From contig JBOFFH010000117.1 in assembly GCA_051648485.1 (NCBI GenBank), positions 1-5,944 on the forward strand: a DNA stretch of 5,944 nt. Direction: 5' to 3'. The stretch comes from JAGNZR01 sp051648485. Lineage in GTDB: Bacteria > Fusobacteriota > Fusobacteriia > Fusobacteriales > Fusobacteriaceae. Every line of letters begins with the position of its first letter. The stretch's first letter is position 1. The translations under genes were made by a program, and so were the position numbers. Below are positions 1 through 5,812 of this stretch, piece by piece. The notes below the pieces were generated by a model. The model was not told the origin of the DNA. It saw nothing but the letters and a program-made list of their open reading frames with translations, and did no database searches.

Positions 1-1293
1 CACTGTAACCTCTGTAGCTCCCTGTTCAGAAGCATCTCTTACTGATTTTTTCATCTCTGTCATATGTCTATAAATATTATCTATAACAACAACCGAGTTA
101 TCTGTAAGCATTCCAACTCCAATAGAAAGTCCCATTAGAGATATAAGATTTATTGTTACTCCTTGAAAATAAAGGAAAACGAAAGTAAACATTATAGATA
201 TTGGAAGTGCCAACGAAATCAGCATTGTAGCTCTTATATTTTTCAAGAAAAACATAAGTACAATTGTCGCCAGTATAAGTCCTGAAGCTGCATTTCCTTT
301 AACTCCTGAAATTGCTGAATCTATACTTTCTGAGTTATCCAAAACTACTGCTATTTCAACACCTGGTGGTGCATATACTTTTAATTCTTCTAAAGATTTT
401 TTTGCAGCTGCATTTATATCTAAAGTGTTTCCTTTTGCTGATTTGTTTATTCCTAAACTTATTGCATTTTTTCCATTTCTTAAAGTTATAGAATCTTGAT
501 CCTCAGAAGTTAAAGCTACATCTGCTACATCTCCTAGTCTTAAAGTTTTTCCACCACTTTTAAGAATCATATTCTCAAAATCATCTAAACTATTAAGTTC
601 ACCTAAAAATCTTGCAACAACTTCTTTTCCACCTGTTTGGATCACTCCTAACGGAAGATTTATACTCGATGATTTTATTTGGTTATAAAGCTCTGTGGGA
701 GTCATCCCATAAGCCGCCAATTTATCAGTGTCAAATTGAATTTGAATCTGCTTATCAGAAGTTCCTGCTACATCAACAGAACCTACTCCTTGTATTCTTT
801 CAAGTCTTGGCTTTATAAATTCATCTACATAAGTGTTAAGTTCTACCAAGTTAGGGCCTGAAGCTATTAACTGCATAGTTAAAACTCCCATTCCTGCTTG
901 CTTTTTCTTTACTACAGGGTCATCTGAACTGCCTGGAAGATCTCCTTTAATTGTATCGATCTCTTTTTGGATATCCCCTTTTTTAACATCTATATCTGCT
1001 CCATAATCAAATTCTACAACTATTACTGAAGTTGCAAAAGCTGACGTAGAACGAATTCTCTTTATTCCATCTACACTTGGAAGTACATCTTCTATTTTTT
1101 TTGTTATTTGACTTTCTATATCTTCAGGAACAGCTCCTGACCATTTTGTTTCTATTGTTACTATAGGAATATTTATATTTGGTAGTAACTCAGTTTTTAA
1201 AGTTAACAGTGCTACGAAACCTATGAATATCATAGATATCATAAACATTGTTGTGGCTACTGGTCTACGTATGGAAATTCCAGCTAATGTCAT
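1..1293 (-). CDS. RND-family multidrug efflux transporter, N-terminal 431 residues (3' end beyond the left edge)
   Basis: Inner-membrane, proton-driven RND (AcrB/HAE1 type) pump subunit. It takes substrates from the periplasm or membrane and passes them to the adaptor and the TolC-type channel encoded just upstream. The frame is open without a stop from the ATG at 1293 to the window edge. The protein begins MTLAGISIRRPVATTMFM, the usual RND opening, with TM1 at about residues 12-30. A long periplasmic porter region follows (about 31-331; it includes the typical SGAVPEDIE and RLERIQGVGSVDVAG segments). TM2 is at about 336-351, TM3 at 356-375 and TM4 at 380-404. TM4 carries GVGMLTDNSVVVIDN at 392-406, the proton-relay segment; the AcrB Asp pair appears here as Asp398-Asn399. 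Family members have about 1000-1050 residues, so over half is missing. The start is supported by AAGAGGTG at 1301-1308, 7 nt upstream. The adaptor gene ends 19 nt before. Family assignment is firm; substrates cannot be read from sequence. Confidence 0.95.
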   Translation of the reverse strand, partial: MTLAGISIRRPVATTMFMISMIFIGFVALLTLKTELLPNINIPIVTIETKWSGAVPEDIESQITKKIEDVLPSVDGIKRIRSTSAFATSVIVVEFDYGADIDVKKGDIQKEIDTIKGDLPGSSDDPVVKKKQAGMGVLTMQLIASGPNLVELNTYVDEFIKPRLERIQGVGSVDVAGTSDKQIQIQFDTDKLAAYGMTPTELYNQIKSSSINLPLGVIQTGGKEVVARFLGELNSLDDFENMILKSGGKTLRLGDVADVALTSEDQDSITLRNGKNAISLGINKSAKGNTLDINAAAKKSLEELKVYAPPGVEIAVVLDNSESIDSAISGVKGNAASGLILATIVLMFFLKNIRATMLISLALPISIMFTFVFLYFQGVTINLISLMGLSIGVGMLTDNSVVVIDNIYRHMTEMKKSVRDASEQGATEVTV

Positions 1294-1312
1294 CTATTTT
1301 CACCTCTTATTT

Positions 1313-2395
1313 TTATTGTATTTCTTGAACTTTATCTCCGTCTACTAGCCCAAAAATTCCGTCTACTACTATTTTATCTCCTAGTTTTATCTTTTCTGAA
1401 GTTATTTCAATAAATGGTGCAGCTATTGTTCCCGGTGTTACCTCTATTCTTTTTGCTATACCATTTGAAATTAAAAATACATAACTTTGTAAAGATCTAA
1501 CAAATACACCTTGTTGTGGAACTGTTAAAACTTCTCTTTCTCCAGCTGGAATATTGGCTTTTATATACATTCCATCTTTCATAACATTTCCAGAATTAGT
1601 CACATCTATATTAGGAACTCCTAATTTAACTTTATATTTTTTAGTTTCTGAATCTGCAACCGGATTTATTTCTTTAATATACCCTTTAAATTCTTTATCT
1701 GATAAGTCACTCACTTTAACAGTAGTTTCTGCTCCTAACTTAATTTTAGAGAACCATTTTCCAGGAAAATCTAAAGATATCTCCATCTCTGTTTCATCTA
1801 TAATTGTAAACAGTCTATCTTTTGTTTTTACTTCATTTCCTTCTTTCAAGAATAGATTTCCTACTATTCCATTTGTTTCAGCGGTTCTATTTAATTTCTT
1901 AAATTTATCCTGTGCATCTACTAAATTAGCTTTTTTAGCTAAGTAATTTCCTTCTGCATCTGTTTTTCTATTTTTATAATCTAGGTATTCACTTTCTGAA
2001 ACAAGTTGTCTTTCATAAAGATTTTGATATTTCTTAAAGTTATTTGAAGTTATATCAAAAGATGATTTTGCAGATTCAAAAGCAGCTTTAGTACTTAAGT
2101 AATCTGACTCAACTTTAGAATCTCTTAAAGTTACTATCAACTCTCCTTTTTGAACCTTATCTCCATTTTGCTTATAAAGTTTTACAACAGTTCCTTCACT
2201 ATCACTTAAATGATCAATTTTAGTTTTAGGTGTTGCTACCGCATCCCCTTCATAAATATCTGTAACTACTTTTTTATTTACTGTTGCTGAAACTATTTTT
2301 TTAGGCTCTACAACTTTTACTGATTCTACTTCTTTTTTCCCACAACCTGTTAAAACTATAGCTCCTACCAATAATCCGTAGAATACTTTTTTCAT
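1313..2395 (-). CDS. RND efflux periplasmic adaptor (membrane fusion) lipoprotein
   Basis: Periplasmic adaptor of a tripartite efflux pump (HlyD/AcrA/MexA family, 360 aa), bridging the RND transporter and the outer-membrane channel. The N-terminus MKKVFYGLLVGAIVLTGC is a lipoprotein signal peptide with lipobox LTGC (Cys18); as I recall it, MexA has the same Cys-Gly-Lys after cleavage. Next come the first lipoyl half (about 68-90, EGTVVKLYKQNGDKVQKGE), an alpha-helical hairpin rich in Lys/Glu/Ala (about 92-158), the second lipoyl half (164-188), a beta-barrel (about 190-270, including VKDGMYIKANI-like text near its end) and a membrane-proximal domain (about 280-360). The open frame reaches 2458, but that extension overlaps the tolC-like gene and would bury the signal peptide. 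The chosen ATG has GGGAGG at 2404-2409, 8 nt upstream. It lies 25 nt after the channel gene and 19 nt before the transporter gene, in one operon. The second lipoyl half reads ETNGIVG where many relatives have APFDGVV. Confidence 0.93.
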   Translation of the reverse strand: MKKVFYGLLVGAIVLTGCGKKEVESVKVVEPKKIVSATVNKKVVTDIYEGDAVATPKTKIDHLSDSEGTVVKLYKQNGDKVQKGELIVTLRDSKVESDYLSTKAAFESAKSSFDITSNNFKKYQNLYERQLVSESEYLDYKNRKTDAEGNYLAKKANLVDAQDKFKKLNRTAETNGIVGNLFLKEGNEVKTKDRLFTIIDETEMEISLDFPGKWFSKIKLGAETTVKVSDLSDKEFKGYIKEINPVADSETKKYKVKLGVPNIDVTNSGNVMKDGMYIKANIPAGEREVLTVPQQGVFVRSLQSYVFLISNGIAKRIEVTPGTIAAPFIEITSEKIKLGDKIVVDGIFGLVDGDKVQEIQ

Positions 2396-2420
2396 ATTAA
2401 TTTCCTCCCAATCTCTTTTT

Positions 2421-3692
2421 TTATACCAGTAATGCTCTATATTTTTCAAAAGCCACATAATAATCGTTTAATGTTCCATTGTAAGAAACCATAGAGTCTC
2501 TCATTTGAGTTTCAGAAAGTAAATAATCAACTGTTGAAATAAGACCTACATTATAACGCTCTGTGTCTAATTTAAAGTTTTCTTGTGCCGCTAGCATAGC
2601 TTTATATTTTGAATCACGAACTTTTTCAAGTCTTATCAATTCTAAATAAGCTGTTGTTAAAGATATTTCTATATTATCTTCATTGATGCTTTTGTTTATT
2701 TCTTCTTTCTCTACTTCTATTTTGCTGGCTTTGTATTTGTCATAATCTTTTCCAAACTGAAATACATTCCAGTTTACACTCACTCCTGCTCTCCATTCTG
2801 CTTTGCTAGCCGTATCATTAAAATTTGTTTCTTCTGTAAAAGTTCCATATTTTCCAAATCCATTTACAGTTGGAAGCATAGCAGATCTTGCTACTACTTT
2901 ATTTACGCTTGCCAATTCTACATTGTTTTTAGCTTTTAAAGCTTTTACACTTTCAAATTTAACAGTATTTAAATCTCTATTAAAATCTATTCCTGACGTC
3001 AAACTTTCCGGTACAGAAAAAGGAACCAAAGTTAAAGTTTCAGAACTAGGAATATTCAATTTTTTCTTTATGTCATTCATATCTATCGCTATATTATTTT
3101 TAGTTCCTATCATTTGAGATTCTATTTCTAAAAGATTAAATTCTGTTTTTAGAATATCTGTTTTTGTTATTATTCTCATATCTAATTGAGCTTTTTGCTT
3201 TTCATAAGTTGCATCTAACTGTTTTTTAGAAAAAGATAACGCATCTAAATTTCTCATATTTTGAATCACTCTTGAATATAGTTCTACTATATTCAGTCTG
3301 TTTTTACTTTTAGTTTCTATAAAATCTAAAAGATCATTACTTGCAAATAATTTAGCTCCTTTCAATGCTGAAAGTACTGCTCCACCTTGATAAATAGGCT
3401 GTGTTATTCCAATACTCTGAGTATAACCAGTTTTACTCGAACCTTTTCTATCTTTTCCTAAATTATCCCTAGTTTCTTCTCCAACTTGATATTGCCCTGT
3501 ATAAACTACTGATGGCATAGCAGTTTTAAAGGCTGCTTTTACATCTAATTTACCTATCTCTAAGGTTTTTTCAGCTACTTTTATCTCTTTTCCATTTTCT
3601 AAAGCTAAATTTATTGCTTCATCCAGTGTTAGAGTTCTTGCAAAGGCTGAAATTGTACTTAAAGTCATCAAAAACATAATTTTTTTCAACAT
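2421..3692 (-). CDS. TolC-family outer-membrane efflux channel protein
   Basis: Outer-membrane factor of the pump, expected to form a trimeric beta-barrel plus periplasmic alpha-helical tunnel through which the RND transporter expels substrates. It has 423 aa, typical of the TolC/OprM class (about 420-490). A Sec signal peptide occupies residues 1-18 (MLKKIMFLMTLSTISAFA, cleavage after AFA). The mature protein starts RTLTLDEAINLALENGKEI, the usual OEP opening. The two internal repeats are visible. Barrel segment IGITQPIYQGGAV (94-106) matches GVSVNWNVFQFGK (303-315), and helix text LDMRIITKTDILKTEFNLLE (170-189) matches RYNVGLISTVDYLLSETQ (379-396). No lipobox is seen, so it resembles TolC rather than lipidated OprM. 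The ATG lies 3 nt after the TetR stop, and its GGAGAG ribosome-binding site sits inside the last TetR codons, which suggests translational coupling. The adaptor gene follows after 25 nt. Confidence 0.94.
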   Translation of the reverse strand: MLKKIMFLMTLSTISAFARTLTLDEAINLALENGKEIKVAEKTLEIGKLDVKAAFKTAMPSVVYTGQYQVGEETRDNLGKDRKGSSKTGYTQSIGITQPIYQGGAVLSALKGAKLFASNDLLDFIETKSKNRLNIVELYSRVIQNMRNLDALSFSKKQLDATYEKQKAQLDMRIITKTDILKTEFNLLEIESQMIGTKNNIAIDMNDIKKKLNIPSSETLTLVPFSVPESLTSGIDFNRDLNTVKFESVKALKAKNNVELASVNKVVARSAMLPTVNGFGKYGTFTEETNFNDTASKAEWRAGVSVNWNVFQFGKDYDKYKASKIEVEKEEINKSINEDNIEISLTTAYLELIRLEKVRDSKYKAMLAAQENFKLDTERYNVGLISTVDYLLSETQMRDSMVSYNGTLNDYYVAFEKYRALLV

Positions 3693-3695
3693 CTT

Positions 3696-4349
3696 TTATC
3701 TCTCTCCTTTTAAAATATTCATGATTATATTTTTTAAAAACATTATTTCTTCTTTTGTTTCTTGCGAAGCTATTTTATCATTAACCACAGATACCTCTGT
3801 TATATAAATTCCTTTATCATGACTATAGAATATAACTTTTTTTACAGAATAATAAATTATTTCATCTATCAAAAGAGCATAATCTCTTATTTCCTTTTCT
3901 GTAAATTTTAGAACTTCATTTTGTTCTTTAATAATTTCCATCCAAAATTCTACTGATATTTCCTTAGCTAGCATAATCTTTTCTCTTATTTTTTCACCTA
4001 AAGCCTCTAAATTACTTGTTAGATTTATAAGAAATAAAATATTCATTATTCTATCTTTTTCTAAATAAAATCTCTTTTCTAAAACTTTTAGAACCGTAGT
4101 TTCTAAATCTTTTTTAGGAGCAATAAAAAACTCTGTTTGATTTTCTTTTATCACTTCTGATATTTCATTTATTATCTCCATTAACAATAAATCTTTAGAT
4201 TTAAAATATGTATAAAAACTTCCTTTAGATATGTTAGCATAACTAGTTATATTTTCTACACTTGTTTTTTTATATCCCTTTTTTAAAATCAATTCCTTTG
4301 ATGAATTGATTATTAAATCTTTTTTATTTATTTTAAAATTTTTCTCCAA
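3696..4349 (-). CDS. TetR-family transcriptional repressor, probable regulator of its own efflux operon
   Basis: One-component DNA-binding repressor (217 aa from the chosen start; the family is usually 190-230). The N-terminal TetR helix-turn-helix domain spans about residues 11-57. It includes the run TSVENITSYANISKGSFYTY (29-48) followed by FKSKDLL, the standard recognition-helix signature (G-S-F-Y-x-Y-F-K-S-K-x-x-L). The rest (about 60-217) is helical and divergent, as expected of the ligand-binding and dimerisation part; no ligand can be inferred. The start is TTG at 4349, preceded by GGGGGG (4356-4361) with a 6-nt gap. The frame stays open to an ATG at 4415, but that codon lies between the -35 and -10 boxes and cannot be on the transcript; the extra 22 residues also do not look like TetR sequence. 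As first gene of the pump operon, with an inverted repeat just after the promoter, it very probably controls itself and the pump genes. Confidence 0.9.
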   Translation of the reverse strand: MEKNFKINKKDLIINSSKELILKKGYKKTSVENITSYANISKGSFYTYFKSKDLLLMEIINEISEVIKENQTEFFIAPKKDLETTVLKVLEKRFYLEKDRIMNILFLINLTSNLEALGEKIREKIMLAKEISVEFWMEIIKEQNEVLKFTEKEIRDYALLIDEIIYYSVKKVIFYSHDKGIYITEVSVVNDKIASQETKEEIMFLKNIIMNILKGER

Positions 4350-4355
4350 TCCATA

Positions 4356-4361
4356 CCCCCC
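4356..4361 (-). promoter_or_regulatory. Ribosome-binding site deciding the TTG start of the TetR gene
   Basis: GGGGGG on the minus strand lies 6 nt before TTG 4349. It is less canonical than the AGGAGG-type sites of the neighbours and, with the TTG codon, would give modest translation, which suits a repressor. An ATG at 4352-4354 also follows this run, but its frame hits a stop after eight codons. Confidence 0.6.
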
Positions 4362-4365
4362 ATTA

Positions 4366-4383
4366 TTTGACTGAATAGTCAAA
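4366..4383. promoter_or_regulatory. Probable TetR operator (18-bp inverted repeat)
   Basis: The sequence TTTGACT-GAAT-AGTCAAA has perfect 7-bp arms around a 4-bp centre, a size typical of TetR-family operators. It begins about 6 nt past the transcription start expected from the promoter at 4396-4424 and ends just before the ribosome-binding site, so bound repressor would block initiation or early elongation. The binding protein is inferred from adjacency to the TetR gene. In the mRNA the same arms could also fold into a short hairpin. Confidence 0.72.
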
Positions 4384-4395
4384 CTTTCTTTAACT

Positions 4396-4424
4396 AGTAT
4401 ATTATTTTTAAACATTTATGTCAA
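4396..4424 (-). promoter_or_regulatory. Sigma70-type promoter of the tetR-tolC-adaptor-RND operon
   Basis: On the minus strand the -35 box is TTGACA (4419-4424, perfect consensus), the spacer is exactly 17 bp, and the -10 box is TATACT (4396-4401, five of six consensus bases). Transcription should start near 4389, leaving a leader of about 40 nt before the TTG start. The promoter sits between the terminator of the preceding unit and the operator-like repeat. Confidence 0.82.
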
Positions 4425-4448
4425 CCTTTTATTCCTCCCAAATCATGA

Positions 4449-4474
4449 AAAAAGAGAGTTCTACCTCTCTTTTT
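4449..4474 (-). terminator. Rho-independent terminator of the YqhQ/cysteine-rich unit (possibly bidirectional)
   Basis: A 10-bp stem, AAAAAGAGAG (4449-4458) with CTCTCTTTTT (4465-4474), encloses a 6-nt loop. On the minus strand it starts 10 nt after the stop of the cysteine-rich gene and ends in a run of T. The plus strand also has five T at the end of the stem, so the element could work both ways, though no plus-strand gene approaches it. It separates this unit from the efflux promoter. Confidence 0.85.
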
Positions 4475-4484
4475 AAGCAGCCTA

Positions 4485-4757
4485 TTAGTCTTTTAAAGAC
4501 TCATTCTGTACTATTTTTATGACTTCCATCATTTTTTTTTGAACGTGATCATATCCAACATCTTTTATATGAGGCAATACGCATTCCGAACAATCTTTTA
4601 TTCCATTGGCCAAGTATTTAAACTTTCCTCCACACTCTTTCTTTAGCATATATAGTGGACAGTAACAAAATAAACAATTGAATTCTTTTGAATTTTTTAT
4701 TTCGTGACAAGGAAAAAATTCGCAATCGCAATTATTAAAAAATTTATAACTATTCAT
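4485..4757 (-). CDS. Small cysteine-rich, probably metal-binding protein
   Basis: A 90-residue soluble protein of unknown function. It has nine cysteines (10, 12, 17, 28, 31, 33, 42, 56, 59) in blocks CDCEFFPCHE, CLFCYCPLY, CGG and DCSECVLPH, plus His18 and His63. This pattern matches my memory of the 'cysteine-rich small domain' family (Pfam PF04071), thought to bind metal; zinc or an iron-sulfur cluster are both possible. No signal peptide or membrane segment is seen, so it should be cytoplasmic. The start is ATG 4757, with AGGAGG at 4762-4767, 4 nt upstream. A longer reading from TTG 4778, abutting the previous stop codon, would put that ribosome-binding site inside the gene and is rejected. 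It follows the YqhQ gene by 21 nt and is cotranscribed with it, then ends at a terminator. An A9 run at codons 73-76 (QKKM) is a possible slippage site affecting only the tail. Confidence 0.85.
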   Translation of the reverse strand: MNSYKFFNNCDCEFFPCHEIKNSKEFNCLFCYCPLYMLKKECGGKFKYLANGIKDCSECVLPHIKDVGYDHVQKKMMEVIKIVQNESLKD

Positions 4758-4761
4758 CCTT

Positions 4762-4767
4762 CCTCCT
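4762..4767 (-). promoter_or_regulatory. Ribosome-binding site fixing the start of the cysteine-rich gene
   Basis: A perfect AGGAGG lies 4 nt before ATG 4757. It lies within the gap after the YqhQ stop codon and argues against the longer TTG-initiated frame. Confidence 0.75.
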
Positions 4768-4778
4768 ATTTTACACAA

Positions 4779-5684
4779 TTAGAATTTTATCTCTCTCGCA
4801 TCAATAATTGGTTCATTTATAGCGGCTTTTAAAGCTACTATTGCAACTTCTACTTGATCATCTTCAGGCTCTTCAGTTGTGATAGTCTGAAGTTTTAATC
4901 CTGGAGCTGCTAGAATTCTTACTATAGGATTTTCTAAATGTCTACTACTATATCTTTGAAGTTCATAAGAAATTCCTGCAATTAAAGGCATACATATAAT
5001 TCTAAGCCCTACTCTAAGTAAAATCTTTTGAATAAAAGTCGCTGGTACTGGAAGAAAAAAATCCATAGTTGCAAAAAATATTATAGATACTAGCATTACT
5101 ATAAGTAAAAAACTCGTTCCACATCTTGGATGTAGTGTTGAAAATTTTTGACTGTTTTGTACTGTAAGTTCCAAATCATTTTCAAAGGCATAGATTACCT
5201 TATGTTCTGCTCCGTGATATTGAAAAACTTTTTTTATTTCTTTTGAAAAAGAGATAAGCCAAATATATAGCACAAAGAAAACTAATCTAAAGCCAGCTTC
5301 TAAAATATTAGATGCCACTCTATTGTCTTTGAATACAAAATTACTTATAAAAGATGGAAGAGCTATAAATAACAATATTCCTAAACCTACAGAAAAAACT
5401 GCTGTCATTACTGCTTCTTTGTCTGTCAGTTGCTCTTCGTGATTCTCCTCTGACTCATTAGCTGAAAACGTTAATTCTTTTATCCCTGTTACCATAGCAT
5501 CAAAGAGCATCACTCCACCTCTAAGAAATGGTATTTTTAAAAACTTATTTTTAGCTGCTGTTATCTTTTGTTTTTTATAAACTATTTCTCCAGAAGCTTT
5601 TCTAACTGCTGTAGCTAGATATTCAGGTCCACGCATCATAACTCCCTCAATAACTGCTTGACCCCCCACATTAATTTTAGACAT
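4779..5684 (-). CDS. YqhQ-like DUF1385 family membrane protein
   Basis: A conserved membrane protein of unknown function (301 aa, close to the usual length of about 300) related to Bacillus subtilis YqhQ. Family motifs are plain: GGQAVIEGVMMRGP at 7-20, HGAEHK at 157-162, HPRCGTSFL at 185-193, and the C-terminal PGLKLQTITTEEPEDDQVEV at 261-280. Four hydrophobic segments lie at about 94-116, 128-148, 189-210 and 220-240. The His/Glu motif (157-162) and the HPRCGT motif flank membrane segments, and the family has been described as a predicted metal-dependent enzyme; no reaction is established to my knowledge. ATG 5684 follows AGGAAGGAG (5690-5698) by 5 nt. It is the first gene of a two-gene unit with the cysteine-rich protein 21 nt downstream. 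Elongation factor P lies upstream, separated by a terminator and a probable new promoter, so it is probably not cotranscribed with efp. Confidence 0.92.
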   Translation of the reverse strand: MSKINVGGQAVIEGVMMRGPEYLATAVRKASGEIVYKKQKITAAKNKFLKIPFLRGGVMLFDAMVTGIKELTFSANESEENHEEQLTDKEAVMTAVFSVGLGILLFIALPSFISNFVFKDNRVASNILEAGFRLVFFVLYIWLISFSKEIKKVFQYHGAEHKVIYAFENDLELTVQNSQKFSTLHPRCGTSFLLIVMLVSIIFFATMDFFLPVPATFIQKILLRVGLRIICMPLIAGISYELQRYSSRHLENPIVRILAAPGLKLQTITTEEPEDDQVEVAIVALKAAINEPIIDAREIKF

Positions 5685-5722
5685 AATTTCTCCTTCCTCA
5701 TATTTTTATTACTGTTCAATTA

Positions 5723-5750
5723 ATTTTAGCACATTTTCCAAAAAAAACAA
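5723..5750 (-). promoter_or_regulatory. Probable promoter of the YqhQ/cysteine-rich unit
   Basis: On the minus strand an extended -10, TGCTAAAAT, contains TAAAAT at 5723-5728 (five of six consensus bases). The best -35 is TTGTTT at 5745-5750 with a 16-bp spacer, a weak match. The extended TG motif may compensate. It lies between the efp terminator and the YqhQ ribosome-binding site, where a promoter is needed. The whole 128-nt gap (5685-5812) holds nothing else I can identify. Confidence 0.5.
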
Positions 5751-5756
5751 AACTTC

Positions 5757-5795
5757 TATAAAATAAAAAGTGGGAAAACCTTATCAGTTTTCCCA
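5757..5795 (-). terminator. Rho-independent terminator of efp
   Basis: Inverted repeat TGGGAAAAC (5771-5779) and GTTTTCCCA (5787-5795) forms a 9-bp stem with a 7-nt loop, followed on the minus strand by the T-rich tail CTTTTTATTTTA. It begins 17 nt after the efp stop codon. The plus strand lacks a T run, so it acts in one direction. Confidence 0.88.
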
Positions 5796-5812
5796 TACCT
5801 CAATCAATATTA

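Noticed and set aside
612..861. Two overlapping plus-strand open frames
   Set aside because: They lie antisense to the RND gene, which shows clear family motifs throughout; no ribosome-binding site or recognisable domain.
1554..1946. Plus-strand open frame of 130 codons
   Set aside because: Antisense shadow of the adaptor gene in AT-rich DNA; the hydrophobic, Ser/Phe-rich composition is what reversing Lys/Glu-rich codons gives.
2396..2458. N-terminal extension of the adaptor to 2458
   Set aside because: It overlaps the end of the channel gene, lacks a better ribosome-binding site, and would place the lipoprotein signal peptide internally.
2803..3117. Plus-strand open frame of 104 codons
   Set aside because: Antisense shadow of the TolC-type gene; no start signals or family similarity seen.
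4350..4415. Upstream ATG at 4415 giving a 239-residue TetR protein
   Set aside because: It lies inside the spacer of the strong promoter, ahead of the transcript start; the extra 22 residues come from promoter and operator DNA.
4487..4501. Palindrome AGTCTTT-T-AAAGACT
   Set aside because: It lies within the last codons of the cysteine-rich gene, has a one-base centre and is low in GC; the real terminator hairpin follows a few bases on.
4758..4778. TTG start at 4778 for the cysteine-rich protein
   Set aside because: The AGGAGG at 4762-4767 serves the ATG at 4757, and the added residues (MCKIGGR) simply translate that site.
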